Assembly: GCF_964186585.1 (NCBI RefSeq)
Contig: NZ_OZ075067.1
Location: 2,046,001 to 2,110,000 of the forward strand
DNA length: 64,000 bases
DNA from: Microbacterium sp. MM2322
Lineage (GTDB): Bacteria; Actinomycetota; Actinomycetes; Actinomycetales; Microbacteriaceae
Reading direction: 5' to 3'
The notes under the pieces were generated by a model. The model was not told the origin of the DNA. It did not search any database and saw nothing but the letters and a program-made list of their open reading frames with translations. Both the position numbers and the translations under genes were made by a program. Shown in pieces: positions 8,442-16,823 of the stretch; the stretch's first letter is position 1; every line of letters begins with the position of its first letter.

Positions 8442-9842
8442 CTACGATGCTTCGGCGCTCGCCTCGCGTCGGAGCGAACTCGCTTCGCCGTCGAAGACGC
8501 CCGTGGTGGCGAGTATTGCGCGTGCTGCCGACGCCGCGTCCGTCTTGCCGTCGCTCACCTCTCGCGCCACGGTCAGGAGTTGAAGACTCGTCAGGAGGCA
8601 ATGGCCCCGCGCGGTTGCGTAAGGGACCATCTGGTCGGGAAAGTCGGTCTCACGCTGGTCCGGCGCTTTCTCGCGCCAGGTGTTCACTACGAGCACCCCC
8701 TTTGCCTTAACGCCGTCTACCAGTTCCTCCGCCACCCACTTCTCAAGTTGCGCCGCGTTCTTCTCAGCGGCGCTTCTCGAGAGACCTTTCACCTCGACAA
8801 CGACCCGCTCGGTCTCCCACTGCAGCCGCAGGTCGCTTCGACCCCGCTGCGCTTCGAGCACCGTGAACCCAAGCACCTCGAACGCGCGGCGGACCTGATC
8901 TTCGAGCGCCGCTCCTGAACTGAAGCTCAATCGCTTCCACCGGTCGTCCTCAGCCTGTTCATGTTTCAACGTGTCCACTTTTGTCGCCAACTTCGCGATT
9001 GATCGCTCGAGGCGGGTCAGTTCTACTTGCCGCTGAATCTCGGACGTGAACTTGAACACTGCGGCCCAGGCTGGGACTGGTTCCGCGTCGTGGAGGCTCA
9101 AGCCGCGCACCCATGCGATCATTTGCGCCGGCACGTCCACGAAACGCTCATCTTCGCCTTCAGCAACGTCTGTATCGCTGGAGCCCTCCTCCAGTTCTTC
9201 GTCTTCGCCGTGCACCTCGTCGTCTTCGGCGGGAATCCACGGCTCCGGAAGCAGCGCGAGCACGCCGCCGTCCGGCGACACATCGACACTCCCCACGACC
9301 TTCTCGGTGCCCGCGACGACGAGCAGCTTCGCGCCGGGAAACTCGTTGAGGAAGCACCGGTAGATCCAGCGATCCTTTGTCTCCCTCCAAAGCGAGGCCG
9401 CTGTCGGGCTCACAGGGCTGAGCTCCAGGCCTCGGCCCGCAACTGTCGAAACTTGGCCAGGGATCGCGGCAAGCAAATCGACGTCGTCCACAATTCGAGT
9501 GACCTTTTGATTCCTGCCGGTCCCGGACGTGTCCTTCTTACCCGTGTCGACCCAGATCGTCTGAGGCGGAGAGGCAATCACGATGATGCTTCGCCCGAGG
9601 CCCAGAAAGTCCGTGAACTCCTGCTTGCGCCTCGTTAGTGCTTCGAGAAGGGCGACGGACTCGGCTTCAGTCGGCGCTGGTCGTCCCCGATACTCACCTC
9701 GGTAGGCCCCTTCGTACTTGTTGCTCGTCCCGACCGGATCCCAGATGACGACGTCATAGTCGAATGCCGAGACCATGCTGGTGAAAGCGAAACGGTCCGC
9801 ATCTTCTGTCTCGAAGGGGGTATCGAGCAGCAATGTCCTCAT
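8442..9842 (-). CDS. PD-(D/E)XK nuclease-fold protein with unknown N-terminal domain
   Basis: A 466-residue protein. The C-terminal third carries a restriction-endonuclease-like core: GRSDLRLQWETERVVVEVKG, giving Asp337, Glu350 and Lys352 in the D...ExK arrangement, preceded by ALEDQVRRAFEVLGFTVLE as the first core helix. Residues 1-200 form an unknown alpha/beta domain (FDYDVVIWDP, RSIIVIASPP), followed by an acidic linker at 207-232 and a coiled coil at about 268-300. Nuclease activity is inferred. It lies in the accessory island with the HEPN-motif and restriction genes. Start could be 9848 (ATG TGC ATG); 9842 is chosen. Confidence 0.75.
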   Translation of the reverse strand: MRTLLLDTPFETEDADRFAFTSMVSAFDYDVVIWDPVGTSNKYEGAYRGEYRGRPAPTEAESVALLEALTRRKQEFTDFLGLGRSIIVIASPPQTIWVDTGKKDTSGTGRNQKVTRIVDDVDLLAAIPGQVSTVAGRGLELSPVSPTAASLWRETKDRWIYRCFLNEFPGAKLLVVAGTEKVVGSVDVSPDGGVLALLPEPWIPAEDDEVHGEDEELEEGSSDTDVAEGEDERFVDVPAQMIAWVRGLSLHDAEPVPAWAAVFKFTSEIQRQVELTRLERSIAKLATKVDTLKHEQAEDDRWKRLSFSSGAALEDQVRRAFEVLGFTVLEAQRGRSDLRLQWETERVVVEVKGLSRSAAEKNAAQLEKWVAEELVDGVKAKGVLVVNTWREKAPDQRETDFPDQMVPYATARGHCLLTSLQLLTVAREVSDGKTDAASAARAILATTGVFDGEASSLRREASAEAS

Positions 9843-9991
9843 GCACATATCTTGGCAAGGTCGTGGGACATGAACCGACGCAGAGCGGGGTCGTCGAGAC
9901 CACGTACGACTGTCTCCATAACGATGGGTACCTTGAGGCGGTCGCGTCGGGCGCCCGCCCTCTGGGCGATCGATCAGGAAGAGTGTCCACA

Positions 9992-10520
9992 TCACGCCGA
10001 CCGCTGGCCGCTCGTGTCCAGTTTCTCGAGGGCTGCCGACTCCGCAGGTGGTAACTGACTACTGAAGAGTCTGGGGAAGGTCCGTATCTCGGCGAGACCG
10101 TCCCTCGCATGCTGCCGCGCATGCGCCGGGTTGATCTGCCATGCCCTAACAGAGGCGGCCACTGACGCACCCCACGCAACACGGGTGAACCGGTCTCCTT
10201 CAACGAGGCGCTGGGTCGAATCGACGACCCAGAAAGCGAAGATGCGATCTCGCTTGTCCACTACCGAGAGGAACGACGCGGCCGCAGCCGACACTCGCGC
10301 AATGGATCCCGTGACCTGCCAGCGCCACACAATGAGCGGTCGGTCTTCGATTACAAAGCAACCGGACTAAGGCCTCCACCAATTCACCGACGGCGTTCGC
10401 GATCTCTTCACGGCGCGCACGTCGCGCCTTCAATACTTCGCCCGTCACGAGGGTCCCTGCTGCGACCATCGCGGGGATGACCGCGGCGAGGAGAGCTACG
10501 ACTGTCGGGTCTACGGGCAC
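9992..10520 (-). pseudogene. frameshifted small membrane-anchored protein gene
   Basis: A GTG start at 10520 opens a frame with an N-terminal membrane anchor (VVALLAAVIPAMVAAGTLV) and a basic-acidic helix (KARRARREEIANAVGELVEAL). The reading then continues in another frame, beginning near 10375, as VIEDRPLIVWRWQVTGSIA and running to 9992. The two halves read as one protein of about 170 residues: anchor, helix, then a domain with DKRDRIFAFWVVDSTQRLV. A TAG in the second frame at about 10381 shows the two parts are not simply overlapping genes. It may be a real frameshift mutation or a sequencing error. Confidence 0.55.
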
Positions 10521-10628
10521 ACGCTATCGCGTGCGACGTGTCGAGCTGGCGCGTTGAAGAGGCTCCGCACATATCCATCCCTCTTGCGGGCAACGTCCGC
10601 AAGAGGACGCCTCTGAAAGGATCGGCCG

Positions 10629-11087
10629 ATGCCCGCATCCTCAACAGTTGAAACCTTCTGGTCTTCGCGCCCAGTACTGATGTCGGTCGCAGAAGTCGCG
10701 CAGTTGTTGGGAAGGACGGAAGCGACGGTTGCCGCTCTCGCCAACCGGAATGAGATCGGCGCCTACAAGATTGCGGGTCGTTGGCTGATCGCCGGCATAG
10801 ATGTGCGCGGCTTCGCGGCGAGTGACGCGCGTGCCGCAAAGTCTGATCTTGCTCTCGTGCTCGAACCGGCACCGGGGTTCACGGGCGACGTCGGCGGAGC
10901 CGTCGCATATCTGCCCGAACGGCTACCCACCCCGACCGTCGCAAAGATCCTGCGGATTAGTAGCGTCAAGCTCACAGAGTTGGGTCTCGTGGTTGACGCG
11001 CAACAGATCGTCGAACGCGGGGCTCTCGTCGAGTTCTTACGTTCTGTTTCGAACTTCGGTCCGCACTACTCGCCCGCATCTTCATGA
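10629..11087 (+). CDS. excisionase/MerR-like helix-turn-helix protein
   Basis: A 152-residue protein whose residues 18-60 read VLMSVAEVAQLLGRTEATVAAL then YKIAGRWLIAGID, the layout of the helix-turn-helix_17 (excisionase) winged domain: VxEVAxxLGxT followed by a wing with RW. A second, weaker HTH-like segment (PTPTVAKILRISSVKLTELG) lies at about 98-118. It is upstream of and co-directional with the restriction module, so it may control it or be a leftover mobile-element gene. No integrase is present. ATG at 10629. Confidence 0.65.
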   Translation: MPASSTVETFWSSRPVLMSVAEVAQLLGRTEATVAALANRNEIGAYKIAGRWLIAGIDVRGFAASDARAAKSDLALVLEPAPGFTGDVGGAVAYLPERLPTPTVAKILRISSVKLTELGLVVDAQQIVERGALVEFLRSVSNFGPHYSPASS

Positions 11088-11220
11088 CCGGCTCGCGATG
11101 TCGTCGCGAGTGCAGATCGACGCGGCCATAGAGTCGATGTGTCCGTCTTGCACGGCATGATGGTCTCACCGGCATTTGAAGGGGCAGCACCGTGACGAAC
11201 ACCAATGGAGATGCTCGGTG

Positions 11221-11865
11221 ATGACCCTGGTCATCGAGGAGCGAATCGTGAAGTCTCGGGACCGCGTGAGGGCGTACGGTGAGGTGTTCACGCCGCGCCA
11301 AATGGTCGATCAGATGCTCGATCTCGTCAGCGACGATCTCGAAGACGGCCCCGACTTCGTCGACAAGACCTTCCTCGAGCCCGCCGCCGGTGACGGCAAC
11401 TTCCTCGTCGCGATCCTGCATCGCAAACTGCGGGCGATCGAGAAGCGCCTCGTCCCCGACGTGTGGGCCGATGAGTCGCTCTTCGCGCTGGCATCGATCT
11501 ATGGAATCGAACTCCTCGAAGACAACCATGAGGAGGCGCGTGCTGCGATGCTCGCGGAGTTCGTCGAGTTCCATACGCGAAACGAGACCTCGGTCAGCCC
11601 CGACTCCGACCTGATCCGAACAGCACGCTTTCTGGTCGACACGAACATCATCCGAGGCAACACTCTGACCGGTCGCGACTGGCGCGGCGAGGAGATCCAA
11701 TTCTCCTGGTGGACCCGCGTCGCCCACTCCCCCGGCATGGTGCAGCGAGATCCCTTCTCGCTCGCGTCGTTGCGGGAGGGCAGCGGCTTTGACTTCAGCG
11801 TGTACGAAGCGTACGCAGCGTGCCGCATCGACCGTGTTCATGAAGAAGTGAGAGCCGGTGCGTAG
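11221..11865 (+). CDS. N6-adenine DNA methylase half-protein with motif I, no NPPY
   Basis: A 214-residue protein. Residues 23-32 (FTPRQMVDQM) and 51-60 (FLEPAAGDGN) are the AdoMet-binding motif X/I region of N6-adenine methylases of the Eco57I/type III-like group. No catalytic NPPY follows: after NIIRGNTL the protein ends within about 60 residues. It therefore looks like the N-terminal half of a split methylase whose catalytic half is the ORF at 15192. The ATG at 11221 has GGAGATG upstream. Its end overlaps the next gene by 8 bases, so translation is probably coupled. Confidence 0.8.
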   Translation: MTLVIEERIVKSRDRVRAYGEVFTPRQMVDQMLDLVSDDLEDGPDFVDKTFLEPAAGDGNFLVAILHRKLRAIEKRLVPDVWADESLFALASIYGIELLEDNHEEARAAMLAEFVEFHTRNETSVSPDSDLIRTARFLVDTNIIRGNTLTGRDWRGEEIQFSWWTRVAHSPGMVQRDPFSLASLREGSGFDFSVYEAYAACRIDRVHEEVRAGA

Positions 11866-14800
11866 CCCGAACATCAGTACCTTCCGCGAGGTCGTGCCCT
11901 ACATCTACTCGTGGACGACCCCCGACATCCCGAAGTACGACGGCTGGGAGAAGATCGGGTACACCGAGCAGGAGTCGGCCGACAAGCGCATCGCACAGCA
12001 GGCGAGCCAGCTCAACATCGCGAAGGTCAAGCAGTGGGCATACCGTGCCGCGTTCATCACGGAAGACGGCGGCACGTTTCGCGATTCCGACTTTCACGCG
12101 TTCCTCAAGCAGCAGGGCATCGAGCGAGAGGTCGATCCCGCGAATACTCCCAGCCGCACGGAGTGGCATCGCTTCGCTGGGGCGCCGAAGTCGAGTCGGC
12201 AGTACTTTCTCGACTTCGCATCGAAGTCGTTCACGACGCAGGCCGGGGCCTCGCAGGACGATTATGAACTGCGCCCCGAGCAGCGCGAGGCTGTCTCCCA
12301 GGCGCTGACAGCATTCGGCACGCACAACGCCGACGAGGTGCTGTGGAATGCGAAGCCGCGATTCGGGAAGACGCTGACGACCTACGATCTGGTGCGCAAG
12401 ATGGATGCCCGGCGGGTCCTGATCGTCACCAATCGCCCGGCGATCGCCAACTCCTGGTTCGACGACTACCAACGCTTCATCGGCCATCAGACCGCGTACG
12501 AGTTCGTGTCCGACTCGCCCTCGCTCGATCAGCGCGGCCCGATGACGCGCGAGCAGTGGCGCGCCTACTCCCTCGAGCATGTAGACGAAGACCCGCGCAT
12601 CATCGAGTTCGTCTCGCTGCAGGATCTGAAGGGGTCGAGGTACTTCGGCGGGTCTTTCGACAAGCTGAAGCACATCGCTGACGCCGACTGGGATCTTCTC
12701 GTCATCGACGAAGCGCACGAGGGCATCGACACGACCAAGACGGATGTCGCATTCAACCAGATCACCCGCAGCCATACGCTGCACTTGTCGGGAACTCCGT
12801 TCAAGGCGCTTGCGTCGGGGCGGTTCGGTGTCGACCAGATCTTCAACTGGACCTACGAGGATGAGCAGGACGCGAAGGCGACGTGGGTGGATGACGCCGT
12901 CGATAACCCGTACGCGCAGCTCCCGACCCTGAACCTGCTGACTTACCAGCTCTCCCGCATGATCACCGATCGTCTCGCAGAGGGCGTCGCGCTCGACGAG
13001 GATGCCGGGAACGTTGATTACGCCTTCGATCTCGCGGAGTTCTTCACGACGAAAGACAACGGGTTCTTCGTGTACGAAGCCGACGTCGTTCGATTCCTGG
13101 ATGCGCTGACGGCGCGGGAGAAGTACCCGTTCTCCACTCCGGAGCTGCGGGATGAGGTCCGGCACTCGTTCTGGCTGCTCAACCGGGTCGCATCGGCGAA
13201 GGCGCTGGAGCGGCTGCTGAAGAAGCATCCGGTCTTCAGCGAGTACACCGTGATCCTTGCGGCCGGCGACGGTCGCCCGAACGTGGGCGAGAGCGACGGA
13301 CTCGGCGAAGACGCCGACGACGCGGCAACTGTCGGCAAGTCGCTCGACAAGGTGCGTGCCGCGATCGCCAAGGCGGAAGCCGAGGGAGGCAAGACCATCA
13401 CGCTGTCGGTGGGGCAGCTCACGACGGGCGTCACGGTGCCGGAGTGGACCGCGGTCATCATGCTGTCCAACCTGTCCTCCCCCGCCCTCTACATGCAGGC
13501 AGCGTTCCGCGCGCAGAACCCCTGCACGTTCACGCGCGGCGACGCGATGTTCCAGAAGAAGAACGCCTACATCTTCGACTTCGCCCCCGAACGTACGCTC
13601 ACGATCTTCGACGCGTTCGCCAACAATCTCGCCCCGAATCCTCCCCTCGATGCCGGCGACCGCAGGGGGAACATCCGACGCCTGCTGAACTTCTTCCCGG
13701 TTCTGGGTGAAGACACCGAGGGGCGGATGATCGAGCTCGACGCGGCCCAGGTGCTCACTTTCCCGCAGGTGTTCAAGGCTCGCGAAGTCGTTCGGCGCGG
13801 CTTCCTGTCCAACCTGCTGTTCGCGAACGTGTCCGGCATCTTCCGTGCTGTGGAGCACTTCGGAGACATCCTCAACCAGCTGCCCGTCGCGAGAGAAAAG
13901 AAGGCCAAGCAGGTCGGTCCCATCGACATGCCGGTCCCGCCGCCGACCACTAACGCCGACGGCAATGTGCAGATCGACGTCGGTACCGTCATCAACCCGA
14001 AGGTCGCCGCGTTGGGCAAACCGATCTACGCCGACGCCGACGTTCCACAACTCGACCCGGCCACGACGAAGGCGGCGGATGCTGCCAAGCGGGTCGCCGC
14101 GGTCGTGACCGAGAAAGCGCGCGACACCCGTGCCAAGGTCGCGGCCGAGTACGGGATGACCGCGAAGCAGGTCGAGAACGACGAGAAGTCCACCGAGGCA
14201 CAGGTGAGGGCCAAGGTCGAACGCGCCTATGTCGACCTCCAGATCGCGCTCAACCACATCGATGCCGAGGGCGCGGATGCGGCAACGGAAGCCGAGTTCA
14301 TCTCGCTCGACGCGAAGAAGGCCGAAGCGAAGGCAGAGCTCGACGCGCGTGTGCTCGCGATCTTCCACAGCACGCTCGACAGCGTCACCGAGACCGTCGT
14401 CACGCGCGAAGAGACGAAGAAGGCGCAGTCGCAGGCGAACAAGACGATGGATGCCGCGCGCGATCACCTGCGCGGGTTCGCCAGGACCATCCCGATGTTT
14501 CTCATGGCGTACGGCAACCGCGACACCGAGCTGGCCAACTTCGACGACTACACACCCGACGACGTGTTCGCCGAAATCACCGGCATCACAGAAGACGACT
14601 TCCGCAAGCTCCGCGATGGCCGTGACGTCACCGATCAAGCCACAGGAGAGGTCACTCGCGTACCGGGCCTGTTCGACGAGGCCGTCTTCAACCAGGCGAT
14701 CCAGGAGTTCCTCAACAAGAAGGCCGCACTCGCCGACTACTTCGATCCGGCGCTGATGGAGGACATCTTCGCGTACATCCCGCAGCAGAAGACGTCGCTC

Positions 14801-15190
14801 GTGTTCACGCCGAAGCCCGTCGTGCAGCTGATGTGCGACACACTCGAGACCGAGAACCCGGGCATCTTCACCGACCCCGGCAAGACCTTCGCCGACCTGT
14901 TCTCCACCGCTGGGTTGTTCTGCATGGAGATCGTCCGCCGACTCGACCAGGGTCTTGCCGACGTCATCCCCGATCAGCACGAGCGGCTGGAGCACATCTT
15001 CACGCGCCAGGTGTTCGAGATGAGCCCCAACCGGATCCTGCACGACATCACGCTGGAAGCCGTCAGCGGCGGCATCGCAGAGCGCCGGGCGTGGCTGGAA
15101 GGCTCGGGGCACTTCCGCGTCGGCGACCTCGCGCGAATGGATGCCGAAGAACGCGAGCGGATCGTCGACGAGATGCTGGGAGACAACTGA
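11858..15190 (+). CDS. GIY-YIG nuclease plus DEAD/DEAH helicase plus degenerate methylase half, restriction subunit
   Basis: A 1110-residue multidomain protein starting at a GTG inside the previous gene. Residues 14-60 (PYIYSWTTPDIPKYDGWEKI then GYTEQESADKRI) look like a T5orf172/GIY-YIG nuclease. Residues about 137-560 are an SF2 helicase with a Walker A NAKPRFGKT (164-172), DEAH at 284-287 and SGTP. A long charged helical region follows. Residues 983-1031 (FTPKPVVQLM ... FADLFSTAGLF) align with the motif X/I region of the preceding methylase but have lost the GxG. The layout matches helicase-restriction proteins related to type III systems; cleavage would need DNA translocation. Activity is inferred. 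Confidence 0.85.
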   Translation: MRSPNISTFREVVPYIYSWTTPDIPKYDGWEKIGYTEQESADKRIAQQASQLNIAKVKQWAYRAAFITEDGGTFRDSDFHAFLKQQGIEREVDPANTPSRTEWHRFAGAPKSSRQYFLDFASKSFTTQAGASQDDYELRPEQREAVSQALTAFGTHNADEVLWNAKPRFGKTLTTYDLVRKMDARRVLIVTNRPAIANSWFDDYQRFIGHQTAYEFVSDSPSLDQRGPMTREQWRAYSLEHVDEDPRIIEFVSLQDLKGSRYFGGSFDKLKHIADADWDLLVIDEAHEGIDTTKTDVAFNQITRSHTLHLSGTPFKALASGRFGVDQIFNWTYEDEQDAKATWVDDAVDNPYAQLPTLNLLTYQLSRMITDRLAEGVALDEDAGNVDYAFDLAEFFTTKDNGFFVYEADVVRFLDALTAREKYPFSTPELRDEVRHSFWLLNRVASAKALERLLKKHPVFSEYTVILAAGDGRPNVGESDGLGEDADDAATVGKSLDKVRAAIAKAEAEGGKTITLSVGQLTTGVTVPEWTAVIMLSNLSSPALYMQAAFRAQNPCTFTRGDAMFQKKNAYIFDFAPERTLTIFDAFANNLAPNPPLDAGDRRGNIRRLLNFFPVLGEDTEGRMIELDAAQVLTFPQVFKAREVVRRGFLSNLLFANVSGIFRAVEHFGDILNQLPVAREKKAKQVGPIDMPVPPPTTNADGNVQIDVGTVINPKVAALGKPIYADADVPQLDPATTKAADAAKRVAAVVTEKARDTRAKVAAEYGMTAKQVENDEKSTEAQVRAKVERAYVDLQIALNHIDAEGADAATEAEFISLDAKKAEAKAELDARVLAIFHSTLDSVTETVVTREETKKAQSQANKTMDAARDHLRGFARTIPMFLMAYGNRDTELANFDDYTPDDVFAEITGITEDDFRKLRDGRDVTDQATGEVTRVPGLFDEAVFNQAIQEFLNKKAALADYFDPALMEDIFAYIPQQKTSLVFTPKPVVQLMCDTLETENPGIFTDPGKTFADLFSTAGLFCMEIVRRLDQGLADVIPDQHERLEHIFTRQVFEMSPNRILHDITLEAVSGGIAERRAWLEGSGHFRVGDLARMDAEERERIVDEMLGDN

Positions 15191-15191
15191 C

Positions 15192-16244
15192 ATGGCCAAG
15201 AAGTTCGACGTCGTCATCGGCAACCCTCCGTACCAGGAGGAAGCTCAGGGCGGCGGCACCCGAGACACCCCGATCTACCACCAGTTCATGGACGCCGCCT
15301 ACGAGGTGGGCAGCAAGGTTGTGCTCATCACGCCAGCTCGCTTCCTGTTCAACGCGGGCTTTACACCCAAGGCGTGGAACGAGAAGATGCTCGCCGACGA
15401 CCACCTGGCCGTCGCATACTACGAGTCCGACTCAAAACTCCTGTTCCCCGGCCTTGCCGACCCGATCAAGGGCGGTATTGCCGTGACTTACCGGGACTCG
15501 GAGAGTCAGCTCGGTCCGATCGGCTTCTTTGCCAAACACCTCGAACTCAACTCGATCCTCCACAAGGTGCGGGAGTCCGAGACGTCGTTCATCGACCGTG
15601 AAGTCTCGAGCGGTCGCGCTTACGCCTTCACTCAGGCGATGCACGACGCGCATCCGGAGGCAAGAACGCTTATGTCGAGCGACGCACAGTTTCGTGTCAG
15701 TACGAATGCGTTCGAGCAGCTCGCCTTCCTCTTCTGCGAGACTCGGCCACTGGGTGACGAGGCATACGTACAGGTCCTCGGAGTCATAAAGAACCGTCGC
15801 GTGCTTCGTTGGCTCCGCGACGACCACATCGTGGGCCCCGACAGTCTCGACCGATACAAGGTTGCGGTTCCGGCGGCGAACGGCTCTGGCTCGACAACCG
15901 ACTTCTTTGGTGTCGCGCTCAACAAGCCGACGGTTCTCGAGCCTGGCGTCGCTGTCACGCAGACGTTCATCACGATCGGCTCGTTCGCGACGGAGGTCGA
16001 CGCTCAGGCGTGTCTGAAATACCTCAAGTCCAAGTTCGCGAGGGCGCTCCTCGGCGTGTTGAAGATCACGCAACACAACCCCGCCAAGGTGTGGAAGTAC
16101 GTCCCCGCCCAGGACTTCACCGCGGCATCCGACATCGACTGGTCGAAATCGATCTCCGAGATCGACGCGCAACTCTATGCCAAGTACGGCTTGAACGCCG
16201 ACGAAATCGCATTCATCGAGTCCCACGTCACGCCGATGCAGTGA
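15192..16244 (+). CDS. Eco57I-like N6-adenine methylase catalytic half (NPPY) with specificity region
   Basis: A 350-residue protein that opens MAKKFDVVIGNPPYQEEA, so the catalytic NPPY (residues 11-14) sits at the very N-terminus with no AdoMet-binding motif I before it. VLITPARFLFNAG and KGGIAVTYRD are typical of the Eco57I-like methylase fold, and the C-terminal 200 residues probably form the target-recognition part. It starts one base after the stop of the helicase gene. Motif I must come in trans from the protein at 11221 or from the helicase C-terminus. It is the catalytic half of the restriction-modification module. Confidence 0.85.
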   Translation: MAKKFDVVIGNPPYQEEAQGGGTRDTPIYHQFMDAAYEVGSKVVLITPARFLFNAGFTPKAWNEKMLADDHLAVAYYESDSKLLFPGLADPIKGGIAVTYRDSESQLGPIGFFAKHLELNSILHKVRESETSFIDREVSSGRAYAFTQAMHDAHPEARTLMSSDAQFRVSTNAFEQLAFLFCETRPLGDEAYVQVLGVIKNRRVLRWLRDDHIVGPDSLDRYKVAVPAANGSGSTTDFFGVALNKPTVLEPGVAVTQTFITIGSFATEVDAQACLKYLKSKFARALLGVLKITQHNPAKVWKYVPAQDFTAASDIDWSKSISEIDAQLYAKYGLNADEIAFIESHVTPMQ

Positions 16245-16266
16245 GTGACCTCCGCGTCCCTTTCCG

Positions 16267-16425
16267 CTATTCGTCGAGGCCGAACGCTGCCGTGACCTGT
16301 TCGATCGTGAACTGCTGACGAAGCCTGGCTGCCGTGTTCTGGTTCGCGAACATGCCGGTCTTCCAGAATCCCTGCTCACGCGGCACGGTGCGGGTCCAGG
16401 CAACCGGCACCGCCCACTCGGCCAT
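16267..16425 (-). CDS. 52-aa ORF, coding-like, possible remnant
   Basis: A short frame beginning MAEWAVPVAWTRTVPREQGF, then WKTGMFANQN, and ending FTIEQVTAAFGLDE. The composition and the W-x-x-TV...GMFANQN pattern look like a genuine protein segment; I associate similar sequences with short proteins found near restriction genes, without being able to name the family. It is convergent with the methylase gene, 22 bases away. It may be a complete small protein or the C-terminal remnant of a longer one, since the frame upstream continues open but loses coding character. Confidence 0.45.
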   Translation of the reverse strand: MAEWAVPVAWTRTVPREQGFWKTGMFANQNTAARLRQQFTIEQVTAAFGLDE

Positions 16426-16704
16426 TGCGTCACGCCGACCTGTTCGACGACGATCTAGACGCCGTCGCGTCACGTCTGAACGACGCGATGCCGCTGGTTG
16501 CGCTGCCGTCTGGGCCGCAAACGAGGTACGCCCGACCGCAGTGAGAATATGAGCAGATTGCTCAAATGCCTCAACCAGGATTCGCCGGTCGAAGGCGACC
16601 AACGAAGGCCTTTGATGACCGTTGCAGCTCGAAAATGCGGGCAAGAATCGAAAAGTAGCTAGAGTGGCGGCGAGAAATACTAGGTCAGGAGCAAATAAAG
16701 ATTG
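16426..16704. other. spacer between restriction module and tRNA-Arg with possible decayed coding sequence
   Basis: No intact gene. Two short stretches still read as protein: on the plus strand at about 16429-16543 a tail (DLFDDDLDAVASRLNDAM ... RYARPQ) ending in a stop, and on the minus strand at about 16508-16617 a segment LVAFDRRILVEAFEQSAHIL. Both may be remnants of genes lost when the island was rearranged, or chance. The 60 bases next to the tRNA are A+T-rich. Confidence 0.35.
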
Positions 16705-16776
16705 TGCCCCTGGAGGGACTCGAACCCCCAACCGTTTCCTTAGGACGGAACTGCTCTTCCATTGAGCTACAGAGGC
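16705..16776 (-). tRNA. tRNA-Arg (anticodon CCU)
   Basis: A 72-base cloverleaf on the minus strand. The acceptor stem GCCTCTG pairs with CAGGGGC (one G-T pair), followed by the discriminator A at 16705. The D stem is GCTC/GAGC, the anticodon loop is GTCCTAA with anticodon CCT, and the T arm contains GGTTCGAGTCC. CCA is not encoded, as usual in this group. The 3' end faces the accessory island to the left, which is the orientation expected if the gene served as an integration site. Confidence 0.95.
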
Positions 16777-16823
16777 TGGCCCGTCGAGTCTACCGATCCC
16801 CCGGCGTCCGGTAGGTTCGCGAC

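Noticed and set aside
11795..15223. Open frame of 1142 codons on the minus strand
   Set aside because: It is the antisense shadow of the GIY-YIG/helicase gene. High GC at third positions removes stops on the other strand. It has no domain pattern and low-complexity Arg/Glu/Val composition.
5764..16776. Integrase or transposase gene in the island
   Set aside because: No tyrosine or serine recombinase motif or DDE transposase was found; only an excisionase-like HTH protein is present.
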